A DNA stretch of 6,942 bases, taken from the NCBI GenBank assembly GCA_002423555.1, contig DIWQ01000038.1:1-6942 (forward strand), given 5' to 3'. This document shows positions 1-5,610 of this stretch, piece after piece. Position 1 is the first letter of the stretch; the number at the start of each line of letters is the position of its first letter. The notes under the pieces are model-generated. The model made no database searches and had not been told where the DNA came from. It was given only the letters and a program-made list of their open reading frames with translations. The translations under genes and the position numbers were made by a program. The stretch comes from Patescibacteria group bacterium UBA6102 (GTDB taxonomy: Bacteria > Patescibacteriota > Minisyncoccia > Minisyncoccales > UBA5738).

Positions 1-23
1 TTGCATAGGTGTCACCTATGCAA
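1..23. repeat. Perfect 23-bp palindrome inside the uvrC frame
   Basis: Two 11-base arms, TTGCATAGGTG and CACCTATGCAA, are exact reverse complements around one central T. The palindrome is open in the uvrC frame and would encode residues just upstream of the RNase H-like domain. It starts at the first base of the window and could extend further left. A multi-copy repeat here could also explain why a metagenomic contig would end at this point. The symmetry is seen directly; that it is a dispersed element is inference. Confidence 0.8.
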
Positions 24-475
24 ATTCCTTGCGGGTGGAGGGGTATGATGTTTCCAATTTGCAGGGGACGCTGGCGGTGGGATCAATGGCGGTGTTTGAG
101 GGCGGCTTGCCAAACAAAAACGAATACCGCAAATTCAAGATAAAGACCGTCAAGGGTCAGAATGATGTGGCGTCGCTGGCCGAGATATTAAAACGACGAA
201 TGAAGCACCAAGAATGGCCGCTTCCCGACCTGATTTTGCTTGACGGCGGCAAGGGGCAATTGAAATCCGCCAAGAATATTGATATACCAACAATTGCGCT
301 GGCAAAAACAAGCGACGGCAAATTATTTACCAAATTTTCAAGAAACTACGCGCAACTGTCAAAATTGCCGCCGAATTTGTCCAATTTGTTTTTGCGGGTC
401 CGCGACGAAGCCCATCGCTTTGCCATCGGGTATAATAAGTTGAGGCGCAAAAAAGAAATAAAAAAAAGCCGTTAA
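2..475 (+). CDS. uvrC: UvrABC excinuclease subunit C, C-terminal fragment
   Basis: UvrC makes the dual incisions of nucleotide excision repair after UvrB is loaded at damaged DNA. Only the C-terminal RNase H-like nuclease domain is in the window; the frame is open to the left edge, so the gene is 5' partial. Counting from the TTG at 29, the family motifs are GYDVSN (Asp7), QNDVAS (Asp46), LLDGGKGQL (Asp72) and RDEAHRFAI (His129). These match the Asp/Asp/Asp/His set known to be needed for 5' incision in E. coli UvrC. The protein stops about 19 residues after the His, so the tandem helix-hairpin-helix tail usual in UvrC is absent. The leftmost codons lie in the 23-bp palindrome. The TTG at 29 is probably not a real start, because it falls in mid-protein. 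Identification is very secure; uvrB follows on the same strand. Confidence 0.95.
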   Translation, partial: CIGVTYANSLRVEGYDVSNLQGTLAVGSMAVFEGGLPNKNEYRKFKIKTVKGQNDVASLAEILKRRMKHQEWPLPDLILLDGGKGQLKSAKNIDIPTIALAKTSDGKLFTKFSRNYAQLSKLPPNLSNLFLRVRDEAHRFAIGYNKLRRKKEIKKSR

Positions 476-510
476 GCTTTTAAAAATTTAAGGCATAAAA
501 CCTTATGCTA
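464..510. terminator. Possible weak hairpins at the convergent uvrC / small-gene junction
   Basis: Two short hairpins lie between the convergent genes. AAAAGC (464-469) pairs with GCTTTT (476-481) across the uvrC stop and is followed by A/T-rich sequence. GCATAA (493-498) pairs with TTATGC (503-508); read on the minus strand it is followed by a T-rich run just after the small gene's stop. Both stems are only 6 bp and mostly A-T, so terminator function is tentative. Confidence 0.25.
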
Positions 511-784
511 AGATTAAATCTTCTTCTCGCACGATATGACTATTTTCGAGCACACATAAGATAATTTTTCTTGCACTTGGCCTAAACTCTTTGTTCCATA
601 TTTGCCATTTTATGATCTTTCCTTTGCCACCCAAACCGTCCCTTGGGATCACTACTTGCTCTGATGTGAACCTCGGTTTATATTTCGCACAATCTTTTTC
701 GCATCGCAGAGCGGTATCTTTATTGCGATATTGCGTATTGCAGATGCCACAACAATGTCTAATTTCTATTTCTGTTCGAACCAC
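503..784 (-). CDS. Small zinc-finger-like hypothetical protein
   Basis: I do not recognise a named family. The protein has a treble-cysteine pattern: CGIC, then 12 residues, then CEKDC (C-x2-C-x12-C-x3-C), which fits a small zinc finger. A basic, beta-rich C-terminal part follows, ending in the acidic run VREEDLILA, which resembles small KOW/SH3-like barrels. The frame is open up to a TTG at 829, which would overlap the uvrB start. I prefer the GTG at 784 (GTG at 793 is possible), because the residues before it look like translated AT-rich spacer. The gene is convergent with uvrC and divergent from uvrB. It is visibly more AT-rich than its neighbours, which suggests separate acquisition. An antisense plus-strand frame of 77 codons (591-824) has no protein-like features. 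That this is a true gene is likely but unproven; a nucleic-acid-binding role is inferred only from the cysteine pattern. Confidence 0.6.
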   Translation of the reverse strand: MVRTEIEIRHCCGICNTQYRNKDTALRCEKDCAKYKPRFTSEQVVIPRDGLGGKGKIIKWQIWNKEFRPSARKIILCVLENSHIVREEDLILA

Positions 785-820
785 AAAAAACACCAATAAT
801 TTTTTAACACATATTTTTAA

Positions 821-2821
821 ATGAGTCAAGGAAAACTGAAAATTGAGTCAAAGTTTGAGCCGCGGGGAGATCAGAGGCAGGCGATTGACAAGCTGGCCGC
901 GGGAATTGGCGCCGGAAATCAATTTCAGACGCTTTTGGGCGTGACCGGGTCGGGCAAAACCTACACCATGGCCAAGGTGATTGAAAAAACCGGCCGGCCG
1001 GCCTTGATAATCTCGCCCAACAAAACTCTGGCGGCGCAACTGTATGAAGAATTCAAAGGATTTTTTCCCAACAACGCGGTGGGCTATTTTGTCTCGTATT
1101 ATGATTATTACCAGCCCGAAGCCTATATTCCCGCCACCGACACCTACATTGAAAAAGACTCCAAAATCAACGAGGAGATTGATCGCTTGCGCCACGAAGC
1201 GGTGCAGATGGTGCTGAGCCGGCGCGACGCGATCGTGGTGGCGTCGGTTTCCTGCATTTACAATTTGGGATCGCCGCAAACCTACTTGCGCGAGCGGTTC
1301 ATTGCCAAGCCCGGCGATCCGGCAACCTTTGAACAATTTTTCGGCCGCCTGCTGGATTTGCAATACGAAAGAAACGATTACGAACTGGCGCCCGGGCGCT
1401 TCCGCAAGCGGATGAATTTTGTTGATGTATGGCTGGCCGGCGCGCAAACCATTTGCCGCGTGGAAATTGCCGGCGGTGCGATTAAAAGCATCGCCCAAAG
1501 CCCCGCGCCGTTCGGCAAATTTGAACCTGCCGGCGAAGCCGATTTTTGGCCGGCAAAATTCTGGATGGCCGACCAGGAGAAAATCGAAATTTCCATCAAA
1601 AATATCCGCGCCGAAATGGAGGAACAAGCGGAATTTTTCAAAAAACGGGAAAAATTGATGGAAGCCGAACGGATCCGCCGGCGCACCGAATATGACATTT
1701 CGCTGATCCGCGAAACCGGTAGCTGCCGCGGCATTGAAAACTATTCGCGGCATTTGGATTTCAGAAAACCCGATTCGGCGCCCTATACCCTGCTGGATTA
1801 TTTTCCAAAAGATTATCTGCTGATGATTGACGAATCGCACATTACCGTGCCGCAAATTCACGGCATGCAGGCCGGCGATTTCGCCCGCAAACAGCCGCTG
1901 ATCAACTATGGTTTCCGCCTGCCGTCGGCGATTGACAACCGGCCACTGAAATATAACGAGTTCCTAAAAAAAATCAATCAAGTTTTGTTCGTTTCGGCCA
2001 CGCCCGGCGATTATGAAAAGAAAGTTTCCGCGCAAATTGCCGAACAAATCGTGCGCCCCACCTACCTGCTAGACCCCGAGATCAGCATCCGCCCCACGGA
2101 AAATCAAATCGCCGACGCAATCAAAGAAATTGAAAAGCGCAAGGAGGTTGGCCAGCGCACATTATGCCTGACCATTACCAAAAAACTGGCCGAAGCGCTG
2201 GCGGATCATCTGAAAAACCCGCCTTCGCATAAAGCGGGGGCCGGACAAGAAAAAATCAAGGCCGAGTATCTGCATTCGGAAATCAAAACTTTGGCGCGGC
2301 CCAAAATTCTGGCGGATTTGCGCAAAGGAAAATTTGATGTTTTGGTGGGGATCAATCTTTTGCGCGAGGGACTTGATCTGCCGGAAGTTTCTTTGATTAT
2401 AATTTTTGACGCCGACAAGGAAGGTTTTTTGCGCGACGAAACTTCGCTGGTGCAGATAATGGGGCGCGCCAGCCGCCATCCGCAAGGGTTGGTGATTATG
2501 TATGCCGACAACACCACCGGCTCAATGCGCCGCGCCATCAGCGAAACCAACCGCCGGCGCAAAGTCCAAGAAGCATATAACAAAAAACGCGGCATCTCGC
2601 CGGAAGTGATTTATAAAGAGATCAAAGAAACCTTGTCGGCGCGCGACAAAAAAGAAGAAAGATTGCCCGACGACGAATTTATCAGGGAATACCAAAAAGA
2701 GCTGGGCGCCAAACTGGATCTGGCACGCCGCAATCTGCAATTTGAAAAGGCCGCGCAAATCAAAGCCGAAATCGCCCGTGTCAAAGAAAAATCAATGCCG
2801 CGCGAAAACCTCGGTGATTAA
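821..2821 (+). CDS. uvrB: UvrABC excinuclease subunit B (damage-verifying helicase)
   Basis: UvrB takes damaged DNA from UvrA, verifies the lesion with its beta-hairpin and recruits UvrC. The 666-residue protein is full length for the family. Visible parts in order: Walker A GVTGSGKT (40-47), beta-hairpin YFVSYYDYYQPEAYIP (89-104), VASVSCIYNLGSP (140-152), DESH box (337-340), SATPG (392-396), motif V around LLREGLDLPEVSL (513-525), motif VI QIMGRASR (545-552), and a C-terminal UVR coiled coil (about 620-652), which is the UvrC-contact region. All catalytic motifs are intact. One oddity is about ten extra residues at 467-476, between ADHL and YLHSE, described separately. The start ATG has no Shine-Dalgarno-like sequence, only A/T-rich DNA upstream. 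The 3' end overlaps the convergent antiporter gene by 30 bp. uvrC lies upstream on the same strand but is separated by an opposite-strand gene, so uvrB probably has its own promoter. Confidence 0.98.
   Translation: MSQGKLKIESKFEPRGDQRQAIDKLAAGIGAGNQFQTLLGVTGSGKTYTMAKVIEKTGRPALIISPNKTLAAQLYEEFKGFFPNNAVGYFVSYYDYYQPEAYIPATDTYIEKDSKINEEIDRLRHEAVQMVLSRRDAIVVASVSCIYNLGSPQTYLRERFIAKPGDPATFEQFFGRLLDLQYERNDYELAPGRFRKRMNFVDVWLAGAQTICRVEIAGGAIKSIAQSPAPFGKFEPAGEADFWPAKFWMADQEKIEISIKNIRAEMEEQAEFFKKREKLMEAERIRRRTEYDISLIRETGSCRGIENYSRHLDFRKPDSAPYTLLDYFPKDYLLMIDESHITVPQIHGMQAGDFARKQPLINYGFRLPSAIDNRPLKYNEFLKKINQVLFVSATPGDYEKKVSAQIAEQIVRPTYLLDPEISIRPTENQIADAIKEIEKRKEVGQRTLCLTITKKLAEALADHLKNPPSHKAGAGQEKIKAEYLHSEIKTLARPKILADLRKGKFDVLVGINLLREGLDLPEVSLIIIFDADKEGFLRDETSLVQIMGRASRHPQGLVIMYADNTTGSMRRAISETNRRRKVQEAYNKKRGISPEVIYKEIKETLSARDKKEERLPDDEFIREYQKELGAKLDLARRNLQFEKAAQIKAEIARVKEKSMPRENLGD
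2219..2248 (+). repeat. Probable 30-bp in-frame insertion in uvrB
   Basis: This stretch encodes PPSHKAGAGQ. UvrB proteins I know (E. coli, Bacillus) have eight residues between the ...YL of TEYL/TDYL and YLHS; here there are eighteen. Removing these ten leaves KNEKIKAE, exactly eight and family-like. The DNA is GC-rich with a short inverted repeat, CCCGC (2218-2222) and GCGGG (2234-2238), consistent with a degenerate palindromic element. Exact boundaries are uncertain by a few bases. The length comparison is from memory of the family, not a computed alignment. Confidence 0.5.
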
Positions 2822-3754
2822 AAAAGCGATATAAATCCCCAAGAGCAGTAACCCTTCCTTTTTGCTGATTTTCTGGCCGCTCCGGGCGCAAATGTAGAAG
2901 AAAACCGCGGCGCCGAAAAGAAAATACCGCGCCGCGCCAAACATTTCCAAATCGTTGATCTTTATCGGCGAGGCCAGCGCCGTCAATCCCAACACCATCG
3001 TTCCCGACATAATCACCGCGCCCATTAAATCGCCCAAGATCATTTTCGTGTTGCCACTTTTGGCCGCGGCAATGCCAAAGTATATTTCCGGAAACGAATT
3101 TCCCAAACCGACGATCAAAATGCCGACCAGCGGCAGGGCAACCGCCAATTCCGAAGAAAATCGATTGGCCGCAAGAATAATGATTTGTGCCACAATGATC
3201 ATTCCCGCAACCCCCGCCGCCACCCGGGCGATATCCTGCCAAAAATGCTTGATTTGCTTGCCGATGGAAACCTGATGGCCGTCATAAATCGTCTTGAATC
3301 TTTCTTTTTTGGACAACAGCCAATAGACATAAACAAAAAACAGCGCCAAAAGCAACACGCCGTCAATTCTTGATAAATGATTGTCCAGCAAAAGCGCCAG
3401 CGGCAGAACCGCCGCGGCAAAAGTGAACATCAGGCTGGTTTGGATCGTTTGCCCCTTGGCATCAATCCCCTTTTTGGAAAAAAACGCCGCCAGCGCCACG
3501 GCCAATGTCATATCCACCACATTGCCACCCAAAATGTCGCCCAGCGAAAGTTCGGGAATGCCGTTGGCGACGGCCATTATCGCCAAAAACAGATTCGGCA
3601 GAGTGGCCGCCAGCGCCATAATAAAAAACGCCACGACGAATTCTTTCAGCCCGAAAAACTTGGCCAAGCGCGCCGTGCCGGCGATTACCCAGTTGCCCGC
3701 AAAATAAAGCGCGGCGCAACACAGAAGAAAAATAATGACGTATGAAAGCGCCAT
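2792..3754 (-). CDS. CaCA-family Na+/Ca2+-type cation antiporter with a degenerate first alpha-repeat
   Basis: This is an integral membrane exchanger of the Na_Ca_ex (CaCA) superfamily, expected to move Ca2+ or a related cation against Na+ or H+. It has 320 residues and about ten hydrophobic segments in two inverted halves, the usual YrbG/NCX-like size. Repeat 1 runs from GLKEFVVAFF through AATLPN (49-54) to LGDILGGNVVD (71-81). Repeat 2 contains GNSFPE (218-223) followed by AAAKSGNTKMILGDLMG. The transport glutamate of the TSLPE motif is present in repeat 2 (Glu223) but is Asn54 in repeat 1, and the Thr/Ser ligands before it are also changed, so ion choice or stoichiometry cannot be assumed. 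Start ATG at 3754 has no clear Shine-Dalgarno, but a promoter-like pair lies immediately upstream. The gene follows the permease on the same strand after a palindromic element; its last 30 bp overlap uvrB tail to tail. Confidence 0.88.
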   Translation of the reverse strand: MALSYVIIFLLCCAALYFAGNWVIAGTARLAKFFGLKEFVVAFFIMALAATLPNLFLAIMAVANGIPELSLGDILGGNVVDMTLAVALAAFFSKKGIDAKGQTIQTSLMFTFAAAVLPLALLLDNHLSRIDGVLLLALFFVYVYWLLSKKERFKTIYDGHQVSIGKQIKHFWQDIARVAAGVAGMIIVAQIIILAANRFSSELAVALPLVGILIVGLGNSFPEIYFGIAAAKSGNTKMILGDLMGAVIMSGTMVLGLTALASPIKINDLEMFGAARYFLFGAAVFFYICARSGQKISKKEGLLLLGIYIAFLITEVFARH

Positions 3755-3759
3755 CTCAA

Positions 3760-3788
3760 TTTATATACCCTGAATTACGAAATAGCAA
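3760..3788 (-). promoter_or_regulatory. Predicted sigma-70-type promoter for the antiporter, supplied by the palindromic element
   Basis: On the minus strand, TTGCTA (3783-3788) and TATAAA (3760-3765) are separated by exactly 17 bases, close to the TTGACA/TATAAT consensus. The -10 ends only five bases before the antiporter ATG, so transcription would begin at or next to the start codon, giving a leaderless or nearly leaderless mRNA. The hexamers fall within the left arm of the repeat element and its edge. Confidence 0.45.
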
Positions 3789-3884
3789 TATTGATATTGT
3801 AGCGGTATTTGATACCGCTAAATTTTAGCGGTATCAAATACCGCTACTCTCCTAAAAATATTTATTTCGTAATTCAGGATATAA
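3761..3884. repeat. Nested palindromic (MITE/REP-like) intergenic element
   Basis: The core at 3799-3847 is a perfect palindrome with 24-bp arms around a single central T (3823). Each arm is itself a hairpin, AGCGGTAT-TTG-ATACCGCT on the left and AGCGGTAT-CAA-ATACCGCT on the right, so the 8-mer occurs four times in alternating orientation. Outside it, a second inverted repeat of 16 bp (CCTGAATTACGAAATA at 3769-3784, its complement at 3863-3878) is extended by TTATAT/ATATAA ends with a 2-base indel. It almost fills the gap between permease stop and antiporter start. It encodes no protein. A DNA or RNA cruciform and a mobile origin are inferred from the symmetry. Confidence 0.85.
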
Positions 3885-3896
3885 GACAAATTTACG

Positions 3897-5078
3897 TTAA
3901 AAGAAATAATAGGCCAACTCATAGATTATACCGCCGGCCAGAATTAAAAGCAACGGCCAGCAAATCATTTTCCTGTCCGGGCGGATTTTTTGGTACATCA
4001 AAATAATCAAAATACCGTCAATTGCCAGAAAAACGCCGCCAATCAGCGAGAAGATCATCATAAAATCGCGCAAACCGCTTAAAAAAAGCACGATCGGCAC
4101 CGCCGAAGTAATCAGCCAGGCCAAATTCTTGTTGATCTTCAAATCATAGGCCAGAATTTTTTTCAACGACAAGCCGGTGATGATAAACGAACTGAACGTG
4201 GTGATAAATCCCAAAAAAAACAATATGGCAACGACATTCGCGCCCAGCGCATCTTGCAATCCAATCAGCGCGGATTCGGCGGTTTGCGCGCCGCCAATAC
4301 CCACGATGAAAAAAATAAATAAAAGATAAGTGAAAAACACGGTGGCCATTGACGCCGAAATGACTTTGCCCAGCATCTTTTTGCCGCCGTTGCGCCCCAG
4401 CATTTCTTCAATTTCCGGAATGGAAGAAGTGGCCCAAAACGCGAACAATATCGGTCCGTAGGGAAAGAAAATATCCGCCGCGCCGCCCGTGCGCGCAGTG
4501 AAATTTTCCCAGGAGATCAGCGGCATTCCTTGCACCGCCAGCAAAAGCAGAATCATAAAAAACAGCACCAGTCCCCAAAATTCAAACCGTGAAATAAAAC
4601 CGATCCCCAAATAAACAAACAATGCTCCCAGCGCGAAATAAACAACGCCGTAAAGGGTTTCCGATCCGCCCAAAAACGGGGCGCAAAATTGATAAAGAAA
4701 TCCCCCGCCGATGATAATATATGCCAAAAGCGAACCGAAAAATCCGATGATACTGATTGCCACCGCCACCCCTTGCGCCCACCGACCCAAATGAATTTTT
4801 GCAAAGCCCACCAATCGTTTGTAGTCGGGAGTTTTTAGCGCCAACTCGCCGAACATTGAATGGATCAGCCCCACCACCGCGCCCAATCCGGCTAAATAGA
4901 GCAGGGCCAGCGGCAGGCCGACTTTCAGCGCCGCATAAGGCAGGGCAAAAATGCCGATGCCGATGATCGTGTTGGTGAGCACGCCCCATGAATAGAGAAA
5001 AGTTTTAAGATCGTTAAATTTAGCCATATCGCGCACAACTTCAAAAGGGTCGGACCCTTTTGAGAAGGGTCGGACCAT
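3897..5078 (-). CDS. APC-superfamily amino-acid permease (aromatic/hydroxy amino-acid permease-like)
   Basis: This is a polytopic inner-membrane transporter with about eleven hydrophobic segments and a length near 390 residues, normal for the Trp_Tyr_perm/Aa_trans branch of the APC superfamily. The first membrane segment carries the substrate/ion-binding break NTIIGIGIFALPYA. Further on, GPILFAFWATSSIPEIEEML matches the conserved sixth-segment LFAF...PEI signature of this branch, followed by the typical TYLLFIFFIVGIGG segment. Substrate is probably an amino acid taken up with H+ or Na+; the exact one cannot be read from sequence. Start choice is uncertain. The TTG at 5087 overlaps the upstream gene, the ATG at 5078 lies one base after that gene's stop, and the ATG at 5027 (MAKFND...) gives the most family-like N-terminus. 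The 17 residues between the two ATGs are encoded largely by palindromic repeat DNA. The gene is tightly coupled to the carbonic-anhydrase-like gene upstream. Confidence 0.88.
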   Translation of the reverse strand: MVRPFSKGSDPFEVVRDMAKFNDLKTFLYSWGVLTNTIIGIGIFALPYAALKVGLPLALLYLAGLGAVVGLIHSMFGELALKTPDYKRLVGFAKIHLGRWAQGVAVAISIIGFFGSLLAYIIIGGGFLYQFCAPFLGGSETLYGVVYFALGALFVYLGIGFISRFEFWGLVLFFMILLLLAVQGMPLISWENFTARTGGAADIFFPYGPILFAFWATSSIPEIEEMLGRNGGKKMLGKVISASMATVFFTYLLFIFFIVGIGGAQTAESALIGLQDALGANVVAILFFLGFITTFSSFIITGLSLKKILAYDLKINKNLAWLITSAVPIVLFLSGLRDFMMIFSLIGGVFLAIDGILIILMYQKIRPDRKMICWPLLLILAGGIIYELAYYFF

Positions 5079-5079
5079 T
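5041..5079. repeat. Palindromic repeat and degenerate second copy at the permease 5' end
   Basis: TCAAAAGGGTC (5041-5051) and GACCCTTTTGA (5053-5063) are exact reverse complements around one G, the same 11+1+11 geometry as the palindrome at 1-23 but a different sequence. A second unit follows 20 bases on: AAGGGTCGGACC occurs at 5045-5056 and 5065-5076, and the second palindrome has one arm mismatch. Read on the minus strand in the permease frame, the pair encodes VRPFSKGSDPF. Confidence 0.8.
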
Positions 5080-5508
5080 TCAATCAAGATTTATTTCTTT
5101 GGGCGATATTTCCCATTCGCCATTTTTTCCGTCAAGCCCGATCAGCCAAGTTTTTACCGCCAATTCGGGGAAACGTCCGCCGATGATTTCTTTGGCCCGG
5201 CGCAATTCTTCTTTATAGCAGGAAACTTCTTCTTCGGGGCCGGAAAACGCCGCCGATCCGCCATAGGCGCCGCAATCCATATGCATCGTGAGGATTGCTT
5301 CCCGGCAGTGGTGCAAATTTCGGGAAGTTTCAATCTGTTTGAGAAAAAAATCCTGCGTCGCGGGATCAATCAATCCCTTTAACGATCCGGCGGTAATGCA
5401 CATATCGCACGCGACATCTTTGGTCGCGAAATAATTTTCAATCGCCGGATGCAATCTCCAATCCAGACAGGCAAAAAGCAGCTTTGTGGTTTTGTTGGAA
5501 TCAAACAT
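5080..5508 (-). CDS. Beta-carbonic-anhydrase-like zinc protein (short form)
   Basis: It probably binds Zn2+ and may interconvert CO2 and bicarbonate in the cytoplasm. Residues fitting the beta-class site are CLDWR (Cys14, Asp16, Arg18, equal to the C-x-D-x-R motif) and HMDCG (His76, Cys79, equal to H-x-x-C-G). All three Cys/His/Cys zinc ligands and the Asp-Arg dyad are present. At 142 residues it is shorter than classical beta-carbonic anhydrases (about 190-220), like the reduced 'putative carbonic anhydrase' family found in many small-genome bacteria. Whether these hydrate CO2 is not known to me. Extra cysteines (34, 37, 68, 97) are not part of the predicted site. ATG at 5508 is preceded by AT-rich DNA and no Shine-Dalgarno. 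The stop lies one base from the permease ATG at 5078, suggesting translational coupling, perhaps linking bicarbonate or pH to uptake. Confidence 0.82.
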   Translation of the reverse strand: MFDSNKTTKLLFACLDWRLHPAIENYFATKDVACDMCITAGSLKGLIDPATQDFFLKQIETSRNLHHCREAILTMHMDCGAYGGSAAFSGPEEEVSCYKEELRRAKEIIGGRFPELAVKTWLIGLDGKNGEWEISPKEINLD

Positions 5509-5535
5509 AAAAATTAAAATCTAAGAATGAAAAAA

Positions 5536-5581
5536 TAAAAACGAAAATCTTAAATTTTAAAACTTTTAATTTTCGTTTTTA
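5536..5581. repeat. AT-rich inverted repeat upstream of the carbonic-anhydrase-like gene
   Basis: TAAAAACGAAAAT (5536-5548) and ATTTTCGTTTTTA (5569-5581) are exact reverse complements, 13 bp, around a 20-base A/T-rich loop. It lies 28-73 bases upstream of the ATG at 5508. It may act as a weak terminator for transcripts from the tRNA side or as a regulatory hairpin in the 5' leader. Confidence 0.6.
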
Positions 5582-5590
5582 GTTTTTCGC

Positions 5591-5610
5591 TTTCAATTTT
5601 TAAATTGAAA
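5591..5610. repeat. AT-rich 20-bp palindrome
   Basis: TTTCAATTT (5591-5599) and AAATTGAAA (5602-5610) are exact complements around TT. It sits between the tRNA-derived repeat and the previous hairpin. The symmetry is certain; a role, such as binding a dimeric regulator, is only possible. Confidence 0.5.

Noticed and set aside
848..1861. 337-codon antisense ORF across uvrB
   Set aside because: It lies opposite strongly conserved UvrB motifs, is rich in Phe/Gln/Arg as expected of a shadow frame, and shows no family features.
3377..3745. Plus-strand ORFs opposite the antiporter
   Set aside because: The antisense strand has clear paired alpha-repeats and membrane segments; these frames are basic and low-complexity.
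3799..3847. Palindromic core as a simple intrinsic terminator of the permease
   Set aside because: No T run follows the stem on the minus strand, and the nested symmetry exceeds what a terminator needs, although it could still hinder RNA polymerase.
3761..3884. CRISPR array or phage attachment site
   Set aside because: The repeats are inverted, contiguous and without regular spacers; there are no cas genes or integrase in the window.
3809..4006. 65-codon plus-strand ORF starting in the nested palindrome
   Set aside because: It is made of repeat sequence plus the antisense of the permease C-terminus; no independent signal.
2792..5508. The minus-strand cluster as a novel defence or toxin-antitoxin system
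   Set aside because: All three products match known enzyme or transporter families with intact fold-level motifs; nothing suggests nuclease, toxin or immune function.
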